Below are positions 23,310 through 35,064 of a stretch of 64,000 nucleotides of DNA, piece by piece. Under the pieces are notes generated by a model, which worked only from the letters and a program-made list of their open reading frames with translations, did no database searches and was not told the origin of the DNA. Each line of letters starts with the position of its first letter. Within the stretch, counting starts at the first letter, position 1. The translations under genes were made by a program, and so were the position numbers. The stretch comes from Zhengitettix transpicula (taxonomy: Eukaryota; Arthropoda; Insecta; Orthoptera; Tetrigidae), in contig CM073590.1 in assembly GCA_037074705.1 (NCBI GenBank), forward strand, positions 4,834,001 through 4,898,000. Direction: 5' to 3'.

Positions 23310-23796
23310 ACCGATCGCCTGTGGGAACTGCTTTTATCTCTCACAGACAGAGCTTCCTTTTGGGATGCCTTACTCTCTCTCTCTACTTTTAAACTAGGGG
23401 TCGCATAAGCCGAGGCACCTCAGAATGTTTTCAGAGGTGTATGATCCACGGTCATCAGCCTTGGGATTTGATTATTGTTCCCATTGGAACAGTCGGCCAA
23501 CTGCCTCCAAAACTGGTCGAGGCACTGAGAATGGATTGCTGCGTTCCCACATTAAACCTGTCTCCCGCCATCGGAAGGGAATGGGAAAAATACCAAGCGC
23601 TCGAACAGGTTTTCTTAAGTTTATCCTGCATCACTTTTAGGCGAATGCCGGGTAGGATCCTTAAACCATAATCCGGGGTCCTAGTTAATCCTTGCTACCT
23701 TCCTCTACCCTTCCACATTCCCCCTTCTCATCCTATGATAATAAAGGAGAGTTTCTTCCACGTGGATTGGCCTCATGCAGCCTGTTACTCGAAAAA
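23310..23796 (+). mobile_element. Family A retroposon, copy A5
   Basis: This is a near-full-length, older copy in plus orientation. It runs from a CTGTGGGA...TCTCACAG region, the decayed inverted motif, to the tail GCAGCCTGTTACTCGAAAAA. A near-perfect duplication of AATTACATGGA (23299-23309) appears as AATTATATGGA at 23797-23807. It splits the C-terminal half of the I-group LINE. Confidence 0.8.
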
Positions 23797-24240
23797 AATT
23801 ATATGGATAACAGCAAAATCCCATGAAGTCAATTAACAGGAAAACCCGTAATATTTGTATGGTCACCAACCCACCAGAATGAGCCAGTTGATGCTGTAGC
23901 AAAGCTGCAATAATCGCTCCGTTAAACTTCCCCTCAACCAACTAAAGGAAATTAAATGGAAGACTCTCAAAACCAAAACCAGCCAACTCCACGGACTCCT
24001 CACAAACGTATGGAACATCAAGTTCCCACTCAACATTCCTAGAAGTGAGGAAACTGAATTATCCAGAATCAGTTCCAACCACTCGGACTTAACTCACTCA
24101 TAATTTCCTCCCCATCATGTGAGTGTGGTGTTTTTTTAATCACGCATGTATTAACCAAATGCAAGAAATTTAACTCTCAACGGCTGCCCATCATAGAGAA
24201 CACTGATCTGCAAGAAATAAATATTTCGTATGATGTACAA

Positions 24241-25683
24241 AAAATGTATTACGTTTCTTCAAATACATTAATTTATTTGGTAAGGTATGAGCCGATATTG
24301 TACACATTAATTTAATCATGTACTAGTTCGTAATCAGAAACCTTTGTTTCCATACGCCCCTCATGCCTAGGTAGTCACTAATTACCACTGAAGTAGATGC
24401 GCCTTAAAATAAAGATAATAAAAACTCTTCTACAAAGGAAACAACTAATGATTAACGAAATAACCGCACTTTCTAAAATTTATGAACCATAGACATGAAT
24501 TATAGTAAAAATGTAAATGCCTTTCTCGTTATAGAGCCGGTTAAACCGCTGCTTATTTGAAATTTAACTTCAACAAAAAACTGTAGAGCGAAGAAATTAA
24601 TAAAAATTGTATATTACTTTAATGTATGTGTCTAATAAATTTATTTCAGGTTGGAAATAAGACATTAGGAGAAGTGAATCAAATATCCTAGGAAAAGTAA
24701 GGACTTCTTCACAAGAGAGAATCATTTCTCGAGTTTTATTTGTTGTATTTCTCATCCTCAGTATATATATTTACAAAAATCTAGTAATTGCATTCATATT
24801 GTCTTCACGTTCAAAATTTTATATTGGCTAACTTCTTCATATTTCACGAATAGAAAAGGATATATCTGCAAATGGTTTCTTGGTCTAGTTGTTTTCTGGC
24901 GAGTGAGTGGGCAGCCGTAGTCGTACTTGCTAGACATTTGCGGTTGGGGTCAATCAAGGGGATAAAGATGGGTTGTTTTTAATGTACCGAACGTCGTTCT
25001 TCGTTGAAAATACTAGGCTTTCATAAAGGTTAAAACCTAAATATTCCTTGCGCTATAGTTGTACATTATTAAAAATTGAGGGTCTTCATGTAATATTGAG
25101 ACTTATTTGAAATAATTTAATTTAAATTATTAGTAACCCCAGGTTTTAATCAGTCAAATAAGTTATTAAAATTTTAGGTAAATCGTATGCCATATTCATC
25201 TTCTATGAGTGAGAAAATAAATTAAAAATTAATTAATTTTTTAGTACTTTATGTTCTATGATAATATAGGTCTAAATTATTTTTACATCTAGAGGTGCTC
25301 CAGATAGAAATATCTTAAACTCAATAGGAGCGCCAGAATTATTTTGAAAAAGTAGTTTTGAATATTACGGCTCATCATCAGAAATGCAAAATTTTGAACT
25401 AGTACATCCATGATTTACTAAATGTATTATATTCCTCTGTTTTCATATCATTTTGTGTACATGGATACAAATAAAGAAGTAAAACTTTTTACTGAGGTTA
25501 ATTTTACAACGTTTTATTTTCTCGACGTAAGTATTTTCCATATTTCATAATTGAATTAATCTAGTGAAGTGTGTGAATGTCTCAGTACAGATCTGTACTA
25601 GAAAAGTTAAACTGACAATGGCACAAACAAATATATTGTAGTAATTGGTAATTAAGACATTGTTCTAATTGAAAAGTTGGATT
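24241..25683. other. Intergenic, nothing recognised
   Basis: AT-rich; no gene or known repeat was seen. Confidence 0.5.
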
Positions 25684-26535
25684 GTAGAGGACTCATTATT
25701 AGTGGATATAGAGCGGACGCCGCAACAATCCGGTGAGGCAAAGAAAACATTGTTGGGCAGTTGAGAGAGTTTACGCGCTCAAATTCTAAGAGACGAAGTT
25801 TTACAGTTGGGCAGCGGACAGCGAACAGTTCGAAAGCTTTACAGTTGGGCAGTCAGGACGAAAGAATGTTGTCCAGATACAAACATGCTCTAAAATATTG
25901 AAAATTAAAGCAATCTTCAGCCGGGAAGGAGAGAGTGCAACTAATGTTGTATTCGGTGCTCGAGCAAAAAATTCATCATGCTGGCCATAGACAAACCAAT
26001 GAAGGACCTTTTCAACTAAAGTTACGAGATCTGCAAATCCAGGTTGAAGTAAAGCATCGAGATCCTACCAATTTGTGTTAGACCAACTAACAAACTACGC
26101 CAATTAGAATTTTTTGACATTTAGAGTCTATGAGTACTAGAATCAGTGATACCCCCAAATGTTTTGCACGAAAAACCTAAAATGAGACCTGGGCGGCCGT
26201 AAGTAGAGAAATCATTTGTAAACCACTTTTAAAAGATAAAAGTCAGATCGTTCTTTAATTATTTAAATATCAATAAAATGAGATCGTTAATTCTTGATAA
26301 ATTTAAAACTGTTTAAATTCAATCTGTAGTATTATTTCTTCTACAACAAATTTCGTCTATGTTTCAGACGCATTAACTTCCATAAAAGGTAAATGTAATT
26401 TTGATTGTACAAATTCAGCCATTTATCAAACCCAGTTTAAGACCCTGAGATCCCAAATATTTTGTGTTTTAAAATTGATAATAAATTTTGTTTGTTCATT
26501 AAAGTTATAATAATAATTAATTTAAAAGTGCCCCG
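25684..26535 (+). mobile_element. LTR-like repeat, copy R2
   Basis: It begins TGTAGAGGACTC. It carries a GC-rich part at 25710-25870 with two TTTACAGTTGGGCAG units (about 25800 and 25838). It then has the motif AAACCCAGTTTAAGACCCTG at 26428-26447, the counterpart of those at 1441 and 39469. It is an inferred solo LTR of the same group as R1 and R3. The ends are approximate. Confidence 0.45.
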
Positions 26536-27830
26536 CAATTATCTATTTTTTTTTTAATTATTAAAATATGTTTGAAAATAAACTATGAAATTATATAATT
26601 TCCATGACAATTATTTCCACATATATGATTTATTGGAACACGTTCTATACAAAAGACGAAAGGTTTTGTGATCATTTAATTGTTTTTCAAGAAAATGAAA
26701 TATACGGAGGCTAACAAAAATTCGATATGAAAATCGGTACATCCCACTATGGAACAATGTGGAATAATCTACGATACACAAGCGAGAATACGATCCAATC
26801 GCTACAGTAGTCTGAGAAATTCCATAATGCATTACTAATAGTCTGTACCTCTCGATAAACAAGTAAATTCCTGTAAATGCCAAATGCAGTTACGGGATAG
26901 TTATGGCTTGTCAATAATATTTCTAATCTAACCCTCTTAGAAAACATCCTATTACAGTTTTCATTATCGTTGAGTGCCCTGTAGGCCTATATTTCTCTCT
27001 TATTTCGCTTTCTTTCAAAAAACTCATTCCCTCCCTCTGTTTAAATAATTAATAGCAGCGTATCCATCCTGTATCATTAATTTCTATTCGAATTAGTGAT
27101 TAGTAACACAAATAACAATATTATAACATTATTAAATGATATCGACTTGTTTCTGTCTTCGTAACATATTTTGGGTATCCAGTTTTATTTATCTATTTTT
27201 TCTCAATAAAATATTTCAGTTTCGTTCAACGAAACTCCCTTGTAATTTTCTGTGCTTTCCCGTATCCGACCACGTTAATTTCATTGGTGTTTTTAAAGTA
27301 AATACATTTTAATGAAAAGTAATTATAGTAAACGTTGTTATCATGGATGTAATAAGGACCTTTACTGTCAAAATTACCAATTCAAGTTTGTAACTTAATG
27401 ACAAATGGTGCTTGGAACCGTTAATTTTTATAAAAATATATTTATTGTGACATGTTACTTTACGCCAGTCACTGTTCTCCAAATTTACTTTGTATGTGTG
27501 TGTGTGTTTTTTATAATAAATTTTTATCGTGTATATTTCTTTCGTTTGGTAAAAATAAATGTCCGTGATACTAACCTCCTTGGTGTACTGATATCGCGGA
27601 CCGCGAGCTAAGATTCTATGATTAATGTTTTTTTTAATTTGACGACACGAACAATTTGTTCAAAAATTTGAATTACTGCATTTTTAAATATGCAGAATAC
27701 ATGATAAATTTCTGGTGAAAGTTTTCTTTCGGTTGAATTATATTAACAATTAATCAGGTCAAAGTATAAACATCTGGGCTAGACATTGTTGCTCCTCTCC
27801 TTGGTCAAGAAGAAGTTTTTATTATTTTTT
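26536..27830. other. Intergenic, nothing recognised
   Basis: AT-rich with overlapping short frames at 26611-26947 that look like chance. A short TG run lies at 27497-27508. Confidence 0.45.
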
Positions 27831-27832
27831 TT

Positions 27833-27931
27833 AGGTAACAGGCTACATGAGGGTAATCCACATGGTGGCAACTCCCCTTTAATAGAATACGAAGGGATTT
27901 GAAGGGGGGGGGGGCGGTATGGTAGAGGAAG
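27833..27931 (-). mobile_element. Family A retroposon, copy A6a (3' fragment)
   Basis: A poly(T) run is followed by GTAACAGGCTACATGAGGGT and the AACTCCCCTTTAATAG block. The copy stops near 27931. It forms an inverted pair with A6b, and both read CCACATGGTGGCAACT where most copies differ, so the two are closely related. Confidence 0.8.
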
Positions 27932-28057
27932 ATGTGTTGTTTTTTTATCGGAGAGATGAGAGTGTATTGTGACTGCGAGAGAAAATTAATATGTTGGTAT
28001 TACATTGTATTACTTTTCGTAGTCAATAATAAGACTACCTTGTATTTACCTTTAATT

Positions 28058-28416
28058 CAAATGAATGTTCCCACATGCCGAGGCACTTCGGCCTGTTTTG
28101 AGAGGTGTATGTTCCGGGGTCGCAGACCTTGGTCATACGGAAAGAGTTGTCCGCTATTCCAAGGCATGGAGAGGGGAAAGCTGCGATCCCACATCTAACC
28201 CTTCTACCGCCATCGGAAGGGCGTGGGACAAGTACCAAATGCCCGACCTACCTGATGCAGGTTTTTCTAGGATTCTTAAACTATAGCCCGGGCGCCCTAG
28301 TTAACCCTTGTCTACCTTCCCCTACCCTTCCACATTCCCCCTTTCAAATCCCTTCCTATGATATTAAAGGGGAGTTGCCACCATGTGGATTACGCTCATG
28401 TAGCCTGTTACCCTAA
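28058..28416 (+). mobile_element. Family A retroposon, copy A6b
   Basis: Plus orientation, from TGTTCCCACATGCCGAGGCA to TAGCCTGTTACCCTAAAAA. About 26 bases within the middle region are deleted or diverged. Its outermost 85 bases are the inverted counterpart of A6a, so the locus 27833-28416 can fold back on itself. Confidence 0.8.
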
Positions 28417-28439
28417 AAAAACGAAAACGTTTTCTGCTT

Positions 28440-29414
28440 GGAGGTTACAACATTTCACAAGAAATTAAACAGAATCATACTACAAATGAAGATTCAATTT
28501 TACAATTAACATGTAGGTGAAAACCAATGTGAATTTCGAGACAATTCAGTAAGATATGTAAGAATATTTAGGTGCTGCTTATTCGTGCAGAATTGTACAT
28601 CACAAATACTCGCAGAAAGTATGAAATTTTCCAGGAACTCCTACTCCAATTAAAATAAATAATTAATTCACGTCAGAGGATATTGAGTGTATTTAGTTCA
28701 GACGAACTCTTCCACAAGGCAGCCTAAGAGGAATTGTAAATTTTATGCACTAATTCTTTTCGGTTATTGCAATATCTAACTTGAGCCCGTTTAATAACCT
28801 TTGAATTATAAATGGGACTTGTGATGTGATCAGACTAATCGAGCTAGTGTGCGTGCAGAATCCACCCCCTGATTTACACGTGGAAACGAAATACAAACTG
28901 TGATTTAATTAGCATCTCTGCCGGCGACGGAAATTAAATTCTCTGTGCTTATCGTGCGAGAGAGATGAACTGCGGAGAGAGGAAATTCGTCGATGATTAA
29001 CGACTGTAAAATAGCTCCTATATTTCTGTGGTATGAATCGCACCGAAAGAAAGAAAATCTAATCCTGGCTAAAACCATTCTATTACTCTGTCCGCCCAAT
29101 AGAATTGAAAGAAGATTCCACAGTACGATATCAAATCCGGCACTGCTGTGTGGAAGTTCCTATTTTACAGGTTGAAGAACGGACAGTGTTTGTCGTATTC
29201 ATAGTGAGTCTGTACATTGCTGTTAACCATGTTCTTTATGTACAAAACGGGTAAACAAGGATTATTTAATTGACTTTGAATTGATTTCCTGTGATAGTTG
29301 GGCGTAATGGTGAACATCCTCAACATTAAAATATAATACGTCTGAGTTTAAAATGTAATAATATATTCATGAGATGAAGTAAAATGGTCACATAGAAGAC
29401 AAAATGAAGTGATG
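28440..29414. other. Intergenic, nothing recognised
   Basis: The 28850-29170 part is less AT-rich and has open frames of about 60 codons on both strands. I could not assign it to any family. Confidence 0.4.
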
Positions 29415-29580
29415 ATATATATACCACACAACGTTTCTGGAACCCTTGTTCATTTCGCCAGGTAATTAAAAACACAACAGCCGTGAGTACAATACAACCA
29501 TACAATCCATACAACTCACGACTCTTGTGTTTTTAATCACCTGACGAATTTCAGAAACATTGTGTGGTATTTATATTATC
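29415..29580. repeat. Hairpin repeat, copy H1
   Basis: A long imperfect inverted repeat: the left arm 29415-29488 pairs with the right arm 29514-29580 over about 65 bases, with a loop of about 25 bases. The arms contain ACCACACAACGTTTCTG and AATTAAAAACACAA with their complements. The outer part of the arms is shared with H2 at 49601-49822. Confidence 0.85.
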
Positions 29581-31944
29581 AATAATCAACATTTAGTACA
29601 CGAAAGCCTCTAATAATACTTTTAATTTTATGAAGCAAATGCTAATTTGGAAATTTGTCACTGAACACATGGACGTTCTTTAAGTTCAAGTCTTTTCATA
29701 AGGGTACATTGGTGATTTAAACGGCTTCTCGATAACTTAAAAAATAATGATTTTTTCTTATAGGTGTATGTATTTGTAATTCATGGTCTACAAGGGACTA
29801 CTTTCTTGCTAAGTATTATATATTGTAATAAAGAAAATTCGATTTAATTATTTGTTTTGTGTTTTTAATGTTGTTGAATCTAAAAGAATGAATGAAGTTA
29901 TTTTCAAACACTTTTATTGTAATTATAAACATTTATCTACGTTTTAACTTCTTCAGAATATTTAAATTGAGTATTTAACCACTGATTTTTTCTGTTTATA
30001 ATTGTAAACTTTTTATTTTACAATGGGTTCTATTTGTTACTGCTAAATTCTACCTTTTTATTATTGTAATAAAAAAATGCTAATAAAAAATCGGAAGCGA
30101 CAATCATGGGAATTGGAACGTATATTCTAATTGTCAAGTACGAAGTGAAGCTCCAGACACACGTGAGAGTGCCTGATCAGCAGTGGAGACCCTGCGTGCC
30201 CGTACGTAAAAGTAAGAGAGCGCCAATTTATGTACATGTAATGTGAGGTCAAATCACATGGTTTTATTGCATTAATCCTGCAATTTCTGGAGATATTTAC
30301 AGCATCCGCACTTAACTCCCTGATGAAAAAGTGTTTTCATGTCTACCGACTTTTAACTGAGCTAGAACCTTCTACAATTTTGTTAACTTCTCAATTTTGA
30401 ACAATTATAACATTGTATTTTTTATATTGTAATAATAAATGTGTTGCTTTGAACTTATGAATTTAAAGAACCCGTGACTGTTAATTTTAGATAATTAAAG
30501 TAATTACAAAAATAAAATATAGTAAAATTTCACAATATACTACCATCTCTATATTTATAAGTCTCATTGCAGTCAAAAGCATTCATTATATATTCGCTAA
30601 TTAAATAGTCAAACAATTTTCTTTATTTATCTGTAGTAGATACAAGTCGACCACGTTAACAAATTCGAGATTGAAACACTTGATTCGCCTGATTTAAGCA
30701 GTATCCAGCTTGATTTAGGTCCACTATGTTACTAGCCTCTTTAATACTGGCGCCAATTAGCCTTATGAAAAAGCCCACGAAACGGACACGCGTAACGCGA
30801 TACTTCCATATGCTATAGGGGAAAATCACGTGTAGGGTGAGGCGGCTGGATCTCGGAACCTCTGACACCACTACCTGAAGAGAAGACTGTGCTTCGCAAT
30901 TATATTAAGATAAATTATATGTTACCAGTTTAACATTTGCAGGATATTTTTTACATTTTGAGTCAGTTTTTACTTAGAATGTTATTGCTGTAAATACATA
31001 CTGAAATCGGCGGACTAAAAAATCAAGGGCACTACAACTTCAGAAGTTTGAAGACCGATATTAAGCGGATGTGCCTTGAAATACAACATTTCCACTGTAC
31101 TGATAAGTACGAAAATTAATTATTTAGCCGTTTTAAAAGCTGAACACTTGCGCATATCCGCTGGAAAACTTTTTTATGTCCACTGTGAATACGCTGCGGC
31201 TAGAGTAAAAGTTTGATTGAGAATTATGGCTGCCACAGTGAATACTACTTTTGAAGAAACAGAAAATAAATATTTATTCATTTTGATAATCCTCAAGATT
31301 CTTTTCATTTTTAGACTTTCAACGATCCGAATCGTCAATTTTTGCGAAAAAATTCGGATAGAAGTTTTATATTTCTAAAATCCTGCCAAATAAACTATAT
31401 AATTCATAAATTTAGATGACATCGGTTACGTATTTCCTAACGTAAATATAAACTAAAAACCACTCGATTATAGCCATGTACAGCGTAAAATAATTTTGTA
31501 TAAACAAAAAATAGAATTTTTGTTTAGCAGTTGCGTAATAATATCAATACGAAACTAAGCCAATTACTAATTAAATATCGTTAAAATTAATTAATTATTA
31601 TCTCTATTTAATATTTTGATTTTATAAAGCACCAAAACTTATTTACTTAAGTCAACTTTAAACAACTGAATTTTATTACTTTCATTTCTGACGCCATAAT
31701 GCGTGAAAATTAAAGATAAACTAAGACCTCTCGATTCTCTGCCATGTGCAAAACAAGATTTTTTTATTGATATACAAGGTTTCTGGTTTATAATTTTGTT
31801 ATTTTACAACAATCACTACCAATTGAAAACGATAAACAATTTCCTCGTACTTAATCGTGTAAAGTTACAAAGAAACGGTTCGATCTATCAAGTCTATGAA
31901 ATACTTATAAGAAAAAAGAAAGCATTCAAATTGGAATTGGTTTA
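29581..31944. other. Intergenic, nothing recognised
   Basis: AT-rich; the short frames at 30656-30871 and 31703-31945 have no recognisable features. Confidence 0.45.
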
Positions 31945-32230
31945 GGTTTGAGATGAGACGCGAGAGCCTCCGCGGTCTGATGGACGCCGAGCGTAGCCGA
32001 GCGTCGGGGTAAGAAGGTCGTCAATTCCCACACCGACGGACGCGAAGAAGCGCGCCCATCAGAGCAGCAAGGCGTCAAGGATCAGCGCCCTTCCGCCATT
32101 CTTGTGGGGAATATGCCTCGTTCTCGTATCCGACAGCGAAAGGATCTACCTAGCTCTACCCCTCAATACCGCCGGCCCCCTCATGCGTTACTTCATTACC
32201 CAGGTGAAACAGAATACTCCCAGTGCACCG
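31945..32230 (+). other. GC-rich block, possible tRNA-derived SINE head
   Basis: A sharply GC-rich patch of about 285 bases in AT-rich surroundings. GCCTCCGCGGTCTGATGG (31965-31982) and GGTCGTCAATTCCC (about 32017-32030) are spaced like the A and B boxes of an RNA polymerase III promoter but match only loosely. A short palindromic GACGCCGAGCG...CGAGCGTCG lies between. No poly(A) tail or target duplication is evident. It could equally be a CpG-rich regulatory block. Confidence 0.3.
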
Positions 32231-32799
32231 TCGAATAATCAAATTAATTTCGAGACTGAAACCCAGCAGGAACAATAATTATGACAAATCAAATGTGCTA
32301 AATTATCCAAGAACTGAACCTATCATTACACCAAATCAAATAAATAAAGCAGCAGCACATACTGGCCCCTTAAATAAACACTAGTTTAGCGAAAAAAAAA
32401 CCCACAAGATTAATTAAATTACTCAAGGCTAGGCGGATTCTTTGTCAGGGATAAAATAATTATCGGGGCTCAAATTAGTTCTCTTATTTATGGAATAATT
32501 TAGAAATATATATATCGGAAATTAATTTATTAATTTTTCATACATACTATATATTCAATACATAGAAATCCCATTTTCAGGTCTAAATATTTGCTGGCGA
32601 TTTATGACTAAAGCCATAACTCAAATACAGGCTTTGAAATTTAAATTTAATAATTTAATAATGCCGGCATAAATAATATTGCTTTCCTTTCAATAATTTC
32701 AATGCGAAAGGAACTCATGGTACTTAACAGTTTTTATACGTAATATGAACAAATGTATAATCCATTATTTATTTATATAAACAAAAGTCTAAAAACATA
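32231..32799. other. Intergenic, nothing recognised
   Basis: AT-rich; nothing identified. Confidence 0.45.
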
Positions 32800-32905
32800 T
32801 CTAATTAAATGAATAGATTTATATTAGTTTAGATTTATTAGTTGCATTGGTCCTCGTCTGAGGAAATAGGACAAGTCAAATTGACATTACTTACAAATGT
32901 ATGAA
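32800..32905 (-). mobile_element. CR1/L2-type LINE 3' end fragment
   Basis: On the minus strand this reads GTCCTATTTCCTCAGACGAG followed by GACCAATGCAACTAATAAAT, the same tail as the element at 54 kb (CCTATTTCCTC, short loop, GAGG, CTAATGG...AATAAATCTA). The tail forms a five-pair stem, TCCTC/GAGGA, around a four-base loop (32851-32864). Only the 3' untranslated end is present. Confidence 0.7.
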
Positions 32906-33690
32906 TGCGATAATATAATGAAAAATATAAATCATATACTTATTTTAGGTTACACAGTGACAACACTTTGGTTATTTACTGAAAAAGTTAAAAGTATTAC
33001 TCAAACTGCTTTTTTCTGGCCTGGAAATATAAGTAACTAGGCGCAGTAAAGTAACGACATTTACAGGGCCAATTAGGTGATGTGTGTTAATTGTGTTAAA
33101 CTAAGTTCGTATTCACACGTTATAATCAATATATCTCCATATCGAGTTAAACAGAAGTTGAGTATCATGGCTAGTATTATAATGTTCAACCTGTTCTTCG
33201 TGCATTCAATATAATTAATATGTTGTTTGCTCTGCGCAAAATTCTAATTCAAATGTAACATCCACTTCTTGGATATAATTAGGAACGAGGAAACGAAAAG
33301 TATATGTTCGTAATTAAATTTGAGCTTTATTAGCAGGAGATTCAATAATTAAACTTCTGTGTATAGCGGGCCTTAAAGCAGAAATGCGGGAATAGGAGAT
33401 CGATAGATCCTTTGTTCGAAATCCAACGTCACCACTAATTAGGTCTTGATCCAGCACCTAATGATTCAAATGGTATTACAGCCAAAATTATAGCAGTCTT
33501 GGATAAATTATCGAATAAAGGATTATGTCGTCTTAACGTTATAAAAATATAAAATTAGTTCTCAATTTACCAAACAAAATGAACTCGACCAAATAAAACT
33601 AAAAAAAATTGTCTACACAGCATGATTCAATATTCTCAGAGCCACCAATAATTTGAGATCCAAATACACCCCTGTGTCAAAGTTTGTAAC
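32906..33690. other. Intergenic, nothing recognised
   Basis: AT-rich; nothing identified. Confidence 0.45.
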
Positions 33691-33712
33691 TTATCAGCAG
33701 AAAACGTTTTCG

Positions 33713-34265
33713 TTTTTTTTTACGGTAACAGGATATATTAGGATAATCCACATGGTGGCAACTTCCCTTTAATAGCATAGGAAGGGAATGGAAAGGGGGG
33801 ATGCGGAAGGGTAGACGAAGGTAGCCAAGGGTTAACTAGGGACCCCGGGCTATATTTTAGGGATCCTACCTGGAATTTGCCTAAATAAATGCAGGGAAAA
33901 CCCTAGAAAAACCTGCATCAGGTAGTTCGGTCATTGGGTACTTGTCCCACGCCCTTCCGATAGCGGGAGAGGAGTTTTCGGTGGGGACGCAGCATTCCCT
34001 TCTCCGTGCATCGACCAGTTTAGGAGGCAGCTGGCTGACTATTCCATTGGGAATAGCGGACAACTCTTACCGTATGCCCAAGGTCTGTTACCCCGGAACA
34101 TACACCTCTCAAAACAGGCCGAGGTGCCTCAGGTTGTGGAAACCTTAGTTCAAAAACGGAGAGGAAAAGGCATACCCAAAAGTAGCCCCTTCGTATCTCT
34201 CCTACAAGGTTTTGCCTGCGAGAGAACATCCCTCGCAGGTATTGCCTGCGAGAGAATAGCCCTCG
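33713..34265 (-). mobile_element. Family A retroposon, copy A7 (near full length)
   Basis: A poly(T) run precedes GGTAACAGG at 33724 and the copy continues through the CCTGCGAGAGAACATCCCTC inverted motifs near 34215-34265. A partial repeat of its own inner sequence follows (CTTGTGGGAACCTTGATTAA at 34273-34292, compare 34133-34149). Seventeen bases of its poly(A)-side flank (33696-33712) equal the reverse complement of 28422-28438 beside copy A6b. Confidence 0.85.
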
Positions 34266-34557
34266 CAGACTCCTTGTGGGAACCTTGATTAAAAATAAAT
34301 TAGAATTGCTTTTGTCTTAAAAGTAATTGCAAGAAGTTTTAAAATTTCGTTTACTGATGATCTGAAAACTTACATACGTCTTATATCAGTAAACAGTGGT
34401 AGTCACGTGTATTTCACAGGTAGTATTACGAAACGTGTATTTGGAAACAGTATGTTAACATTAGTATACCGATATAAAAGCCAAACTTTCTATACGATAA
34501 GAACATTTTATTATTGAAAATGGGATTAGTATTTATAGAAACAATTTGTAATTTCAA

Positions 34558-34728
34558 GTAGATAAATAAATAGTCAAATACCAGACAAAAATAAGTGCCG
34601 TAAAAACTGCACCAAGCATAAACTAGATGACGAACTCAAAAGCAAAATATTTAGCTTTGCAGACAGCTGATATCTAATTCAGCACTTATTTTTGTCCTTT
34701 ATTTGGTTATTTCTTTATTTACTATACT
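34558..34728. repeat. Inverted repeat, AT-rich (MITE-like)
   Basis: Arms of about 45 bases: GACAAAAATAAGTGC near 34586-34600 pairs with GCACTTATTTTTGTC at 34682-34696, and the TAAATAAATAG...AAATACC part pairs with its complement up to about 34728. The loop is about 80 bases. No transposase is present. It is probably a small non-autonomous DNA element. Confidence 0.65.
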
Positions 34729-35064
34729 TTTAAAGGCTCTAGTAGAAAAGCCCGACACACACTTGCTGGAATACACATTTTCCCGACAAAAATATCCCAA
34801 ATGACGTTTGCCCCACAGTTCATTATCGCCATTTATGTTTCCCGACAGGTTTTTTCCTGGTGGATCATTTTCCGAAAAGGTGCATTTTTACGAAATAAAG
34901 CATCGTATTAATATTGTAGAACACTTGATATGTTAAAAATTATTTCGCATGATTATTATTGTAAATGAAGTTACTCATTAATGCGTTGAACAATTTCAAA
35001 CAAACTTGATACACTTATCACTTAAGATCCAGAAGCGATCTCCGTGGATTTAAAATAACTCTAA

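Larger units (their letters stand above)
20985..24240 (+). mobile_element. Decayed I-group non-LTR retrotransposon
   Basis: Plus-strand remnants keep the order of a LINE ORF2. RT finger and palm pieces lie at about 21510-22030 (FRKGSPDLDKIPN; TLFLIDINDIE). A thumb piece at 22200-22400 reads KFVDYVKILGVTFHRPLSI. SRIDYASTIYGFAKSK runs across and past the first insertion (22970-23030), with HPSTPTGSL following. An RNase H remnant lies at about 23855-23925 (EPVDAVAKL). A C-terminal zinc-knuckle-like CECG-x6-H-x4-C motif lies at about 24115-24165. RNase H plus this motif is typical of the I superfamily. Stops and frameshifts abound. Two family A insertions (22405-22968 and 23310-23796) interrupt it and are younger. 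The 5' end is uncertain. Confidence 0.7.
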
